This document shows positions 36,647-44,842 of a DNA stretch of 64,000 nt, piece after piece (the first letter of the stretch is position 1; each line of letters begins with the position of its first letter). A program made the position numbers and the translations under genes. Origin of the DNA: LMDS01 sp039930465. GTDB taxonomy: Bacteria; Pseudomonadota; Gammaproteobacteria; Burkholderiales; Burkholderiaceae_C. The stretch lies in NCBI GenBank assembly GCA_039930465.1, contig JBDTTU010000001.1, forward strand, positions 62,001-126,000, read 5' to 3'. Below the pieces are notes generated by a model, which was given only the letters and a program-made list of their open reading frames with translations, ran no database searches and had not been told where the DNA came from.

Positions 36647-37583
36647 GAAGTTATCCGTAAATAGTACACTACCGTTCCGAGCCGCTCAACACGCGGTGAC
36701 GGGGCGATGGCATGGCAACACGCAAGCGGGTGGAATCGTGGGTAGTGACAGATGATTTCTGGGCTCGCGTCGAGCCGCTGATCCCGTCACGGGAGCGCTC
36801 GTCGAGCAAGGAGTACTTGCGCAAAGCGGGCGCTGGGCGACCGCCCAAGCCAGCGCGGCAGGTGTTCGAGGCGGTCGTATATGTACTGCGTACCGGCTGC
36901 CAGTGGAAGGCGTTGCCCAAGGAGAGATTTGGCAGCGCGAGCGCCATTCACAAGCGCTTCCTGGAGTGGGAGGCCGCCGGGGTGTTTGAATCGATATGGC
37001 AAGCCGGCCTTGCCGAGTACGACCAGATGGAAGGTATCTCCTGGCGATGGCAGAGCATCGACGCCGCCATGTTCAAAGCGCCGCTGGCGCAAGAGGCCGT
37101 CGGACCCAACCCGACGGATCGGGGAAAAAAAGGGAAGCAAGCGACACCTGCTGGTGGACGGTCGTGGCGTCCCGTTGTCGCTCGTCGTGACCGGAGCGAA
37201 TCGACATGACGTTACCCAGCTCGATGCGGTGCTTTGCGCGATCATGGTCAAGCGCAAGACGCCAAGCGCTCGACGCAGCAAGCACCTTTGTGCCGACAAC
37301 GGCTACCGAGGTTGGCGCGCGTTGGAGATCATCGAATCGCATGGCTACATTCCTCACGTCGTGGGCCGAAGCGCAGAGGCTCAAGCCAAGCGGAGAAACC
37401 CAACGAAGAAGGCGCGACGCTGGGTGGTCGAGGTCTGCCACAGTTGGTTCAACCGCTTCCGCAAGTTGCTTGTCTGGTACGAAAAGCTGGAGCGCAGCTT
37501 CGTCGCACTCAATCACTTCGCTGCCGCGATCATCGCGTTTCGCAAGGTCAAACTGACGGTTAACATTATTTACGGATAACTTC
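36647..37583 (+). mobile_element. Complete IS5-family insertion sequence
   Basis: The element is 937 bp with perfect 17-bp terminal inverted repeats (GAAGTTATCCGTAAATA at 36647-36663 and its complement at 37567-37583). The trinucleotide TAA on both sides (36644-36646 and 37584-37586) fits the short target duplications made by some IS5 subgroups. It carries one transposase in two frames. It inserted just after the stop of the TPR-like gene, so it breaks no visible coding sequence but separates purC from purE-purK. Confidence 0.9.
36712..37579 (+). CDS. IS5-family transposase, two frames joined at an A7 run
   Basis: The first frame (36712-37209) encodes the N-terminal domain with YVLRTGCQWKALPKE and the first catalytic Asp in WQSIDAAMFKA. 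The second frame, open to 37579, encodes KRHLLVDGRGVPLSLVVTGA, the second Asp in CADNGYRGWRAL and the Glu in VVEVCHSWFNRFRKLL. The two join logically at GKKGSKRHLL, in a run of seven A at 37125-37131; reading through needs a +1 shift or loss of one A. Many IS5 elements express transposase by such slippage, so the gene may be functional. Without the shift only a 165-residue truncated product is made. Confidence 0.88.
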
Positions 37584-37768
37584 TAAGGCAACGTCGCTCA
37601 AGTTTGCGATAGCGTTCTGATGTACTTTGCAGATTGATGTAGCAACGGACCCTTGCCGCAATTGAGTGCTATCTCCACTGGACTGGACACGGAATCGAGC
37701 GGCTGTCCCAACTTCTTTGAGCATAAACACCAGTTTTTTGATAACAATGTCGCAGATCGGGAGCGTGG
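37584..37768. other. Gene-free gap right of the IS5 element
   Basis: This 185-base stretch is visibly richer in A and T than the rest of the window. I see no credible gene, no terminator hairpin before the T6 run at 37734-37739, and no second IS end. It may be leftover acquired DNA. Confidence 0.5.
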
Positions 37769-38713
37769 TTAAAACAAAGCCATACTCAATTTCCGTCGAT
37801 AAGCGTCCGCTACGGAATCACCAGACTTCCGACTGTCAACATCGGCGATTTCAAGCGTACCTTTGGGGGCGGCAATTTCGGCCTTCACAACCGCGGGCTT
37901 CCTCATGACCTCCAGCGTCGCGACATACACTTTCCTTGCAATTTCGCCATTCCAAGCCTTGTCGCGCATCACGATTTCGAGCAATTCGTCCATCGCCAGC
38001 GTGAACTGCTTGCTGGCCAAGTGGACCTGCGCCAGTTCGAAGCGCGCCGCAAAGTCGCGTTTGTCGTGGGCAATGGCTTGCCTGATTGCTTCGGGCGCGC
38101 GTGCGTGCATTGCCGCTTCGCATGCGTCCAGCCAGTGCCTGCAAGCGTCGAGGCGAGCATGCGGCAACACGCGCGCGGCCACCGGTTCGTAGGCGCGGCG
38201 TGCGTCGGCGATGTGGCCTGCGCTCAAAAGTGCGTGCAGGTAGTCGCCCCGGGTGTCATCGTTGCCTGGGTTGATCGCCAGCGCAGCGCGCAATTTTTCG
38301 ATCGCGCTGTCGACGTCGCCTTCGGCGAGCAATGCTTCGGCTTCGCCCACCTCTTCTTCGGCGGCAGCCTCCGTTGCACTGGGCACGTGCTTGTCGAGAA
38401 AGGCCCGTACTTCGGACTCCGGCAGCGCGCCCACGAAGCCGTCGACCGGTTGCCCGCCTTTGAACAAGACACAGAACGGGATGCTGCGAACCCCGAACAT
38501 CTGCGACAGCTGCCCGGCGATTTCGGGCTGGTCGTCGGAATTGAGCTTGGCCAGCTTGAAGCGGCCAGCATAAGCCGTCTCGAGCTTTTCGAGCAGCGGG
38601 CCAAGGGCCTTGCACGGGCCGCACCAGGGCGCCCAGATGTCGAGCAGCACCGGCTGATGGGTCGACGCCGTGATCAGGTCGGGTTCAAAATTTTGCAGCG
38701 AAATATCGAGCAT
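37769..38713 (-). CDS. Thioredoxin-TPR co-chaperone, YbbN/CnoX-like
   Basis: The 314-residue protein has an N-terminal thioredoxin domain with an intact W-CGPC site in IWAPWCGPCKALGPLL, then about 170 residues of helical TPR-like repeats (LLAEGDVDSAIEKLRAALAI and others), and the family ending YRRKLSMALF. YbbN/CnoX proteins protect and hand over substrates to GroEL and DnaK under oxidative stress; many enterobacterial members have lost the redox cysteines, but this one keeps both. It lies on the minus strand between the TPR gene/IS5 and purE. Its 3' end is less GC-rich than the rest. Confidence 0.88.
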   Translation of the reverse strand: MLDISLQNFEPDLITASTHQPVLLDIWAPWCGPCKALGPLLEKLETAYAGRFKLAKLNSDDQPEIAGQLSQMFGVRSIPFCVLFKGGQPVDGFVGALPESEVRAFLDKHVPSATEAAAEEEVGEAEALLAEGDVDSAIEKLRAALAINPGNDDTRGDYLHALLSAGHIADARRAYEPVAARVLPHARLDACRHWLDACEAAMHARAPEAIRQAIAHDKRDFAARFELAQVHLASKQFTLAMDELLEIVMRDKAWNGEIARKVYVATLEVMRKPAVVKAEIAAPKGTLEIADVDSRKSGDSVADAYRRKLSMALF

Positions 38714-38768
38714 GTTCGGGGGTTCCGTGTCGGGTCCGGGCGGGTGCTGAAGCTGGCGGCGCGACGCC

Positions 38769-38774
38769 TACAAT
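38769..38774 (+). promoter_or_regulatory. Candidate -10 box (TACAAT) for purE-purK
   Basis: TACAAT lies 30 bases before the purE start in the 91-base divergent gap with the YbbN-like gene, so purE-purK need not depend on the purC promoter. No clear -35 hexamer is seen. Confidence 0.4.
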
Positions 38775-38804
38775 TCAAGGCTGATCAGCACCTTGGAGCG
38801 AGCC

Positions 38805-39302
38805 TTGAGCAGCGCCCCTGTTGTGGTCGGCGTGTTGATGGGCTCCAGCAGTGACTGGGACACCCTGCGTGCCGCCACCGAGATTCTCGCCGAGTTCGGC
38901 ATCGCTTTCGAAGCCCGCGTCGTCTCGGCACACCGCATGCCCGATGACATGTTTTCGTACGCACAGTCTGCCGCCGAGCGCGGCCTGAAGGCGATCATCG
39001 CCGGGGCAGGCGGTGCTGCGCACCTGCCCGGCATGCTGGCCGCAAAGACCACCGTGCCGGTGTTGGGCGTGCCCGTGGCCAGCAAACACCTGAGTGGCGT
39101 CGATTCGCTTCACTCGATCGTGCAGATGCCCAAGGGCATTCCCGTGGCCACCTTCGCGATCGGGGCGGCGGGTGCGGCCAATGCGGCCCTGTTCGTGGTC
39201 GCGATGCTGGCCAACGAAGACCCTGCGTTACGCGCCCGGCTCGAAGCGTATCGCGCGCGCCAGACCGACGCGGCGCGCCTGATGACGGCCGATCTCAAGT
39301 GA
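38805..39302 (+). CDS. purE: 5-(carboxyamino)imidazole ribonucleotide mutase
   Basis: The 165-residue enzyme converts N5-CAIR to CAIR. It has the nucleotide-binding MGSSSDWDT, SAHRMPDDM, AGAGGAAHLPGM and GVPVASKHLSG motifs of class I PurE. I place the start at the TTG at 38805, which has a GGAG 6 bases upstream; the in-frame TTG at 38793 has none. The end overlaps purK by four bases (GTGA). Confidence 0.95.
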   Translation: MSSAPVVVGVLMGSSSDWDTLRAATEILAEFGIAFEARVVSAHRMPDDMFSYAQSAAERGLKAIIAGAGGAAHLPGMLAAKTTVPVLGVPVASKHLSGVDSLHSIVQMPKGIPVATFAIGAAGAANAALFVVAMLANEDPALRARLEAYRARQTDAARLMTADLK

Positions 39303-40489
39303 AGGCTGGGGCGACCGCCGCCGCTGCGGCCATGCCTTTCATCGCCCCGGGTGCCACGCTTGGCGTGATGGGCGGTGGCCAACTGGCGCGCATGTTCGTG
39401 CATGCCGCACAGCAGATGGGTTATGCCACCGCCGTGCTAGATGCCGACCCCGCAAGCCCCGCCGGGCTGGTGGCGCACCATCACGTCCAGGCCGACTACC
39501 TCGATGCCGCCGGCTTGGCCGAGCTGGGGCGGCTCAGCGCCGCCGTCACCACCGAGTTCGAGAACGTTCCGGCAGCGTCGCTCGAACTGCTGGCCGCCAT
39601 GCGGCCGGTTGCGCCGGCCGGCGCTGCAGTGGCCATTTGCCAGGACCGCGCAGCCGAGAAAGCGCACTTCGAACGCAGTGGCGTGGCCTGCGCGCCGCAT
39701 GCGCTGATCATCACCGCCAAGCAGCTCGACGCCGTTTCTGCCGAGCTGTTGCCCGGCATCCTGAAGACCACCCGCCTGGGCTACGACGGCAAGGGCCAGG
39801 CGCGCGTGGCCAACCGTGCCGAGCTCGCGGCGGCCTGGTCCCGGCTCGGTGGCGTGCCCTGTGTGCTCGAAAAGAGGCTGCCGCTCTCCTTCGAGCTCAG
39901 CGTGATCGTGGCCCGCAGCGCGGTGGGCGAGATGGTTCACTTTCCGGTGCAGCAGAACCTGCACCGCAACGGCATTCTGGCTGTCACCGTGGTGCCGGCG
40001 CCAGCGATCTCCCCCGCGCTTCAGCAGCGCGCGGTGGCCGCCGCTCGAAGCGTGGCGGCCACGCTCGACTATGTCGGCGTGTTGTGCGTCGAATTCTTCG
40101 TGCTGGCCGACGGTGCACTCGTGGTCAATGAAATGGCGCCGCGCCCACACAACTCCGGCCACTACAGCATCGATGCCTGCGATGTGTCGCAATTCGACCT
40201 GCAGGTGCGGGCCATGACTGCTGCGCCGCTGGTCGCGCCGCGCCAGCATTCGCCCTGCGTGATGCTCAACCTGCTCGGCGATCTGTGGTTCCGCAAGGGT
40301 TCGCAGGAAGTCGCGCCCGACTGGGCAGCCGTGCTCGAGTTGCCCGGGGTGCACCTGCACCTCTACGGCAAGGCCAGCGCGCGGCCGGGGCGCAAGATGG
40401 GCCACCTCACCGTGACCGCGGCCAGCGCCGAAGCAGCCGACGCGGTGGCGCGCCAGATTGCGGTGTGGCTTGGCATCGAGGCCTGGTGA
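39299..40489 (+). CDS. purK: 5-(carboxyamino)imidazole ribonucleotide synthase
   Basis: The 396-residue ATP-grasp enzyme makes N5-CAIR from AIR, bicarbonate and ATP. The N-terminus has LGVMGGGQLARMFVHAAQQM; the ATP-grasp core shows KTTRLGYDGKGQARV, VLEKRLPLSFELSVIVAR and NEMAPRPHNSGHYSIDAC. The GTG at 39299 overlaps the purE stop and is used here; an ATG at 39332 would remove 11 alanine-rich residues and is also possible. Confidence 0.94.
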   Translation: MKAGATAAAAAMPFIAPGATLGVMGGGQLARMFVHAAQQMGYATAVLDADPASPAGLVAHHHVQADYLDAAGLAELGRLSAAVTTEFENVPAASLELLAAMRPVAPAGAAVAICQDRAAEKAHFERSGVACAPHALIITAKQLDAVSAELLPGILKTTRLGYDGKGQARVANRAELAAAWSRLGGVPCVLEKRLPLSFELSVIVARSAVGEMVHFPVQQNLHRNGILAVTVVPAPAISPALQQRAVAAARSVAATLDYVGVLCVEFFVLADGALVVNEMAPRPHNSGHYSIDACDVSQFDLQVRAMTAAPLVAPRQHSPCVMLNLLGDLWFRKGSQEVAPDWAAVLELPGVHLHLYGKASARPGRKMGHLTVTAASAEAADAVARQIAVWLGIEAW

Positions 40490-40492
40490 GTC

Positions 40493-41473
40493 GTGCTGCT
40501 TGACGGGCAAGTCGAGGCTGATGTCGAGCGCGCAGCCGCGTTGCTTGCCGATGGCGACCTGGTCGCCTTCCCCACCGAGACCGTCTATGGCCTCGGCGCG
40601 CGCGCCGACGACGACCGTGCGGTGTCGAAGATCTTCAGCGCCAAAGGTCGGCCCGCAAACCACCCGCTGATCGTGCACGTTGCCGAGCCTGCCGACGCCG
40701 CTCGGTTCGTTTCGCACATGCCGCCGCTCGCACAGCGCCTGATCGACGTGTTCTGGCCCGGGCCGCTGACGGTCATCGTGCCGCGTGCCGACGGCATTGG
40801 CGCCGTGGCCGCTGGCGGGCAGCCGAGCATTGGCTTGCGCTGCCCGTCGCATCCAGTGGCCCGGGCCTTGTTGCTGGCCGCGCGCGAGCGTGGAGTAGCC
40901 GGCGTGGCCGGGCCCAGCGCCAACCGCTTCGGCCGCGTCAGCCCGACCCAGGCCGCCCATGTGCTGGCCGAGTTCGACCCGCCGGTCGCGGTGCTCGACG
41001 GCGGCGCCTGCAGCGTCGGCATCGAGTCAAGCATCGTCGACTGTTCGCGGGGCCACGCGGTGCTGTTGCGGCCCGGGGTGTTGACCCGCGCGCGCATCGA
41101 GGCGGCGGCGGGCGAGCCCTTGCTCGAACCCGACGACCTGGCCCCGCGCGCCTCCGGCACGCTGGCGGCGCACTACGCGCCGAACGCCCGGCTGCGGCTG
41201 ATGTCGACCCAGATGCTTGCCACGGCTTTACAGATGCTCGCGCAAGAGTCGCTGAGCCTGGCGGTATATTCGCGCAGCCTGCCGCTGAACCTGGCGCCAC
41301 GTGTGCGGCACCGTCGCATGCCGGTTTCTCCCGAGCAGGCGGCACAGGAATTGTTCAGCGTGGTGCGCGAACTCGACGCCGAGGGCGTGCAGCTCATCTG
41401 GGTCGAAGAGCCGCCGCCTGGCCCCGAATGGGACGGCGTTCGCGATCGGCTGCAGCGAGCCGCCTCTGCCTGA
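40493..41473 (+). CDS. L-threonylcarbamoyladenylate synthase (Sua5/YciO/YrdC family)
   Basis: The 326-residue protein makes threonylcarbamoyl-AMP for tRNA t6A37 modification. The YrdC-like domain has FPTETVYGLGARADD, KGRPANHPLIVHV, FWPGPLTVIVPR and GPSANRFGRVSPTQA, and a C-terminal Sua5 domain of about 100 residues follows a linker containing SGTLAAHYAPNARL. The length is that of full Sua5 and not of short TsaC. It starts with GTG at 40493, three bases after purK. tsaB, from the same pathway, lies 5 kb away. Confidence 0.93.
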   Translation: MLLDGQVEADVERAAALLADGDLVAFPTETVYGLGARADDDRAVSKIFSAKGRPANHPLIVHVAEPADAARFVSHMPPLAQRLIDVFWPGPLTVIVPRADGIGAVAAGGQPSIGLRCPSHPVARALLLAARERGVAGVAGPSANRFGRVSPTQAAHVLAEFDPPVAVLDGGACSVGIESSIVDCSRGHAVLLRPGVLTRARIEAAAGEPLLEPDDLAPRASGTLAAHYAPNARLRLMSTQMLATALQMLAQESLSLAVYSRSLPLNLAPRVRHRRMPVSPEQAAQELFSVVRELDAEGVQLIWVEEPPPGPEWDGVRDRLQRAASA

Positions 41474-41536
41474 CCGAACCTTCTCGCCCCAACCCTCTCC
41501 CACCCTCACCCCGCAGTTGAATTTTCGGAGCCTTGA

Positions 41537-42526
41537 ATGAAGTCGAATGTATTTGAATGGGTCCGCCCGGCGCTATTCGCCGCGGTGGCGGGGGCGGCGC
41601 TGCTGTCCGCTTGCGGTGGGGGTGAACAGGCCGAGACCTTTCGTGCCAACCGCGTGCTCGCGTTCGGCGACGAGACCAGCTTCATCGACACCGACCACAG
41701 CAAGTACAGCGTCAACGCGGTGCAGTTCGCCGACAACACTCAGCTCGACTGCAGCAGCAACCCGATCTGGATCCAGACCGTCGCGGCCGTCTACGGCCTG
41801 GTGTTTCCGGAATGCAACCTGCTGCCCGTGGAGTCGCCCGTCAGCCGCATCTACGCGACCGTCGGCGCGCGGGTGGCCGGTATCGAGGCGCAGGTCAACC
41901 GGCACATCGCCAGCGGCGGCTTCACGTCGAAAGACATCGTGACGATGCTGGTTGGCGCGAACGACATCCTCGACCAGTACGCGCAGTACCCCGACGTGCC
42001 CGAGGAGCAACTGACGATCAACGTCGAGCAGGCCGGCGCCGTCCTGGCCGCGCAGGTCAACCGCATCGCGAACCTGGACGCGAAGGTGTTGCTGTCGACC
42101 ACGCCCGACATGGGCTACACGCCCTTCGCGCTGACTGAAGAAGCCGCCAACCCCGGCCGCGCCGCGCTGCTGTCGCGCCTGAGCGCACGTTTCAACGCCA
42201 AGCTGCGCGCCAACATCATGAACGATGGCCGCAAGATCGGTTTGATCAAGCTCGACGAGTATGTGAGCGGCGTTGCGAAGGCCCGCCTCGCCGGCGGCGG
42301 CATCTTCGTCAACACGACGCTTGCTGCGTGTCTGCCAACGTCGCCGCTGCCCAGCTGCACCACGCAGACCCTGGGCACCGACGCTGCGGCGGTGCCGCCG
42401 CCGGCCACACCCACTGTGGCCGATGGCATCACCTGGCTCTGGGCCGACGCCACGCACCTGAGTGCGGGCGGCCACATCAGCCTGGGTTCGCTGGCCGTGA
42501 CCCGGGCCCTGAACAACCCGTTCTGA
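41537..42526 (+). CDS. SGNH/GDSL-like lipoprotein lacking the catalytic serine
   Basis: The 329-residue protein has a signal sequence with lipobox (LLSAC26) and a GDSL-hydrolase layout. Block I reads VLAFGDE (Glu46 where the nucleophilic Ser should be), block III reads LVGANDIL, and block V keeps D304-A-T-H307. The Glu codon GAG (41672-41674) is more than one base away from any Ser codon, so this is not a single sequencing error. It resembles the intact esterase encoded at 43315-44409 in several segments (NRHIAS versus NRHLAS, VTMLVGAND versus VTMLAGGND, TPDMGYTPFA versus LPDVSQTPFG). It may be a non-catalytic binding protein or use another chemistry; both are inference. Confidence 0.82.
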   Translation: MKSNVFEWVRPALFAAVAGAALLSACGGGEQAETFRANRVLAFGDETSFIDTDHSKYSVNAVQFADNTQLDCSSNPIWIQTVAAVYGLVFPECNLLPVESPVSRIYATVGARVAGIEAQVNRHIASGGFTSKDIVTMLVGANDILDQYAQYPDVPEEQLTINVEQAGAVLAAQVNRIANLDAKVLLSTTPDMGYTPFALTEEAANPGRAALLSRLSARFNAKLRANIMNDGRKIGLIKLDEYVSGVAKARLAGGGIFVNTTLAACLPTSPLPSCTTQTLGTDAAAVPPPATPTVADGITWLWADATHLSAGGHISLGSLAVTRALNNPF

Positions 42527-42540
42527 GCCGGTGAACGGAA

Positions 42541-42597
42541 GGTGCCTGCTCGGCACCGCAGGCGCTGCGCTCCGGCCTGAGCTTCGGCGCAGCCTGC
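42541..42597. other. Hairpins between convergent genes
   Basis: Two inverted repeats fill the gap between the FGDE lipoprotein and ompW: GGTGCC-TGCTC-GGCACC (42541-42557), and a longer stem pairing GCAGGCGCTGCGC (42558-42570) with GCGCAGCCTGC (42587-42597) with a 2-base bulge. There is no T-run, so if they terminate transcription it would be without the usual U tract. Confidence 0.4.
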
Positions 42598-42598
42598 C

Positions 42599-43288
42599 TC
42601 AGAACCGGTAGCCGAGCGACAGGTTGCTCGACACCGGGTCGAGCTTGGTGTTGATGGTCTGGCCGGTCGACAGCGTGTTCTTGTTCTTGATGAAGGTCTT
42701 GATGACCGATACATCGAGGAACCAGTGCTCGCCAAGCGCCAGCGTGGCGCCAAGCTGCGGCGACAAACCGAATGCCGAGCTCGCCGACAGCTTGGTGGGC
42801 GAACCGCCCGGGTTCGTCAAAGCGGTGAGCGTGCCCGAGCCTTCGCCGCCATAGAAGTAGGCGTAGGTGAGCCCCAAGCCGAGGTAGGGCCGGAAGGGCG
42901 CGCTGGCTTCCATGAAGCGGTATTGCGCGAAGAGTGTCGGCGACACCTGCTTGATCGTGCCGAGCTTGCCCACCCCTTTGATGCTGCCGTCGCCAACCAC
43001 TTCGTGCTTGTACGGCAGGCCGGCGTAGAACTCGAAAGAAACTTCATCGCTCAACATGTAGCCCAGCGTGAAGATTGCCGAGGTGGCGCTCTTCACGTCG
43101 ATCTTCGTGCCGGGAATGCTCGGGGCCGACAGATCGCCGCTCTTGACGTGCGGCGCCACGTTGTTCACGCCGCCCTTGGCGAACCAGGTACCGGCAGCAG
43201 TCTGGGCCGAGGCCGTGCCGCTGGCGGCAAGTGCCAGCGCGGCCAGTGCGAAGGGAGCAAGTGCGAATGGGGCAAGGGTCTTTTTCAT
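42599..43288 (-). CDS. OmpW family outer-membrane protein
   Basis: The 229-residue protein has a signal peptide cleaved near ASA-Q and an eight-strand barrel pattern typical of OmpW: WFAKGGVNNVAPHVKSG, TLGYMLSDEVSFEFYAGLPY, PTLFAQYRF, RPYLGLGLTYAYF and a terminal SLGYRF ending in Phe. OmpW barrels form small pores for hydrophobic molecules. I use the ATG at 43288 (AAAGG ribosome binding site); an ATG at 43315 overlaps the esterase stop and would add nine residues. The signal peptide contains a duplicated APFAL. It follows the GDSL esterase by 26 bases, probably in one operon. Confidence 0.9.
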   Translation of the reverse strand: MKKTLAPFALAPFALAALALAASGTASAQTAAGTWFAKGGVNNVAPHVKSGDLSAPSIPGTKIDVKSATSAIFTLGYMLSDEVSFEFYAGLPYKHEVVGDGSIKGVGKLGTIKQVSPTLFAQYRFMEASAPFRPYLGLGLTYAYFYGGEGSGTLTALTNPGGSPTKLSASSAFGLSPQLGATLALGEHWFLDVSVIKTFIKNKNTLSTGQTINTKLDPVSSNLSLGYRF

Positions 43289-43314
43289 GGCTGCCTTTCG
43301 TTCGTTCGCGCGCA

Positions 43315-44409
43315 TCAGAGCCAACCGGCCTTGAGCATCTGGTCGGTCACGTACTGCGCCAGCAGGCGGTACGCATACGGGCTTGGGTGCACCGTGTCCG
43401 CGAAAGCGTAGTGCGACACGTCGCCGGCGATCAGCGTGCTGGCCGAGCACACCAGCGAGCTGGCGAACACGGTTTTTGTCAGGTCGCAGGCCGGCACGGT
43501 GTTGTTGGTCACGCCGTATTGCACAGGGCTCGCGGTCTGCAGCCGGCCCTGCGTGTAGGCGTCAACGATCAACACGCCGCTGGTGCCGGCCAGGCCGCTC
43601 GTGAGCTGCGAGTTGAAGGTCGTCGCCATCGTGTTGATGAGGCCTTGCACGCTGGCCGCCTGGCTGTAGCCGAACGGCGTCTGGCTCACGTCGGGCAGCG
43701 TCACCACCACCACGTGCGTGGCGCCTTTGGCGATGATCAGCGCCTTGATGTAGCCCGCCAGTTCGGCGCCGGCCGTGCCCATGGCCGTGACCGCCGCGCC
43801 ACCGGCCACGGTGGCATCGCCGCCAGCGCCCACGGTGGCAGCGAAGGTCGCGAGGTTGATGAACACGTCGTTGCCACCGGCCAGCATCGTCACGAGTTCG
43901 GTGCCGCTGAACGTGCCCGACGTGGTGCTGGCGAGGTGGCGGTTGATCTGGTTGAGCACCGGGTCGGTCAGCTGGCCCACGTAGCCGCTGGTGTCGCCGA
44001 GCCCGATCAAGGCCTTGTTGCCGGGGCCGACCGGGTTCGTCACGCGCGCGCCGCCCTGCGCATAGCCGTAGCAGCCGGCATGGTTGCTCGTTGCTTCGGC
44101 AAACGCCGCCAGCGGGCCACTGGATTCGAGGCCGGTCTGCGCCGGGCAAGGCGCCGCCGTGCCGGCGGCCGCGGCGATCAGCTCTGTCCAGTTCTTGCTG
44201 TCGCTGGCGTTGACGGTGTACTTGCCACCGCCTGTCACCGCTTTCAGCGTGGCTGTGCCGTAGGTGCCGATGTCGCTCAGGCTGTCGCCGAACGACACCA
44301 CCGAGGTGTACCTGACGCGTGGGCTCTGGTCGCCGTCACCACCACCGCCGCAGGCCGCAAGCACCAGCGCCGCGGCCGCCGACAAACCCCATGACCTCAT
44401 GAATTTCAT
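43315..44409 (-). CDS. SGNH/GDSL esterase lipoprotein
   Basis: The 364-residue protein has a lipobox (LVLAAC20) followed by a glycine run, then the canonical catalytic serine in F-G41-D-S43-L-S-D, the GGND block and the D338-T-V-H341 dyad. It should be a cell-envelope esterase or lipase of the autotransporter-like GDSL group, anchored by lipid and without a barrel of its own. AAGGGG precedes the ATG at 44409. It is the first gene of a unit with ompW. A 14-bp palindrome lies 63 bases upstream of the start. Confidence 0.9.
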   Translation of the reverse strand: MKFMRSWGLSAAAALVLAACGGGGDGDQSPRVRYTSVVSFGDSLSDIGTYGTATLKAVTGGGKYTVNASDSKNWTELIAAAAGTAAPCPAQTGLESSGPLAAFAEATSNHAGCYGYAQGGARVTNPVGPGNKALIGLGDTSGYVGQLTDPVLNQINRHLASTTSGTFSGTELVTMLAGGNDVFINLATFAATVGAGGDATVAGGAAVTAMGTAGAELAGYIKALIIAKGATHVVVVTLPDVSQTPFGYSQAASVQGLINTMATTFNSQLTSGLAGTSGVLIVDAYTQGRLQTASPVQYGVTNNTVPACDLTKTVFASSLVCSASTLIAGDVSHYAFADTVHPSPYAYRLLAQYVTDQMLKAGWL

Positions 44410-44471
44410 GTGAACCCCTTGTGCAAAGACAGATGCCATCGCAGACGCCATCAGAGAAGTCATCTGTGAAA

Positions 44472-44485
44472 CGAACGATCGTTCG
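44472..44485. promoter_or_regulatory. Perfect 14-bp palindrome, probable repressor operator
   Basis: CGAACGATCGTTCG is a perfect palindrome of the style bound by TetR/AcrR-type dimers. A TATAGT box on the minus strand lies about 20 bases upstream of it, so a bound repressor would block transcription of the esterase-ompW unit. No TetR-family gene is present in the window. Confidence 0.5.
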
Positions 44486-44567
44486 CTTTTGTGGGGCTCA
44501 CTATAAATTTGTGGCCGGGCCGATCGCAGCCGGGGAAACCCGCTCGGGCCGTCACGCGGCGCACGCT

Positions 44568-44834
44568 TTACTTGCGTTTACGTCCCATCGAGAGCTTCAT
44601 CACGAGGATCGCGGCGGCCAGCGCGAAGGTCACCACGTTGGCGGCGACGATCGGCCAGGCCTCCATGAACAGGCCATAGGCCAGCCACAGTGCGATGCCG
44701 AGCGTGAACACGCTGTACATCGCCAGCGAAATACCGCTCACGTCGCGGGTGCGAAAGGTGAGCCACGCCTGAGGCACGAACGAAGCGGTGGTGAGCGTGG
44801 CGGCGATGTAGCCGAGGGCGTCGATGAAGGTCAT
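44568..44834 (-). CDS. SemiSWEET family sugar transporter-like protein
   Basis: The 88-residue protein has three membrane helices and the PQ-loop features of SemiSWEETs: GYIAATLTTASFVPQAWLTF, TRDVSGISLAMYSVFTLGI and WLAYGLF. Such proteins dimerise to form a sugar facilitator, although the substrate of most is untested. The start at 44834 lies 8 bases after the dacB stop, suggesting co-transcription with that cell-wall gene. Confidence 0.88.
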   Translation of the reverse strand: MTFIDALGYIAATLTTASFVPQAWLTFRTRDVSGISLAMYSVFTLGIALWLAYGLFMEAWPIVAANVVTFALAAAILVMKLSMGRKRK

Positions 44835-44842
44835 GGGCTGGA

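Noticed and set aside
37725..37740. T6 run right of the IS5 element as a terminator
   Set aside because: No hairpin precedes it on the plus strand, and in the minus direction it would be an A-run; it is just part of an AT-rich stretch.
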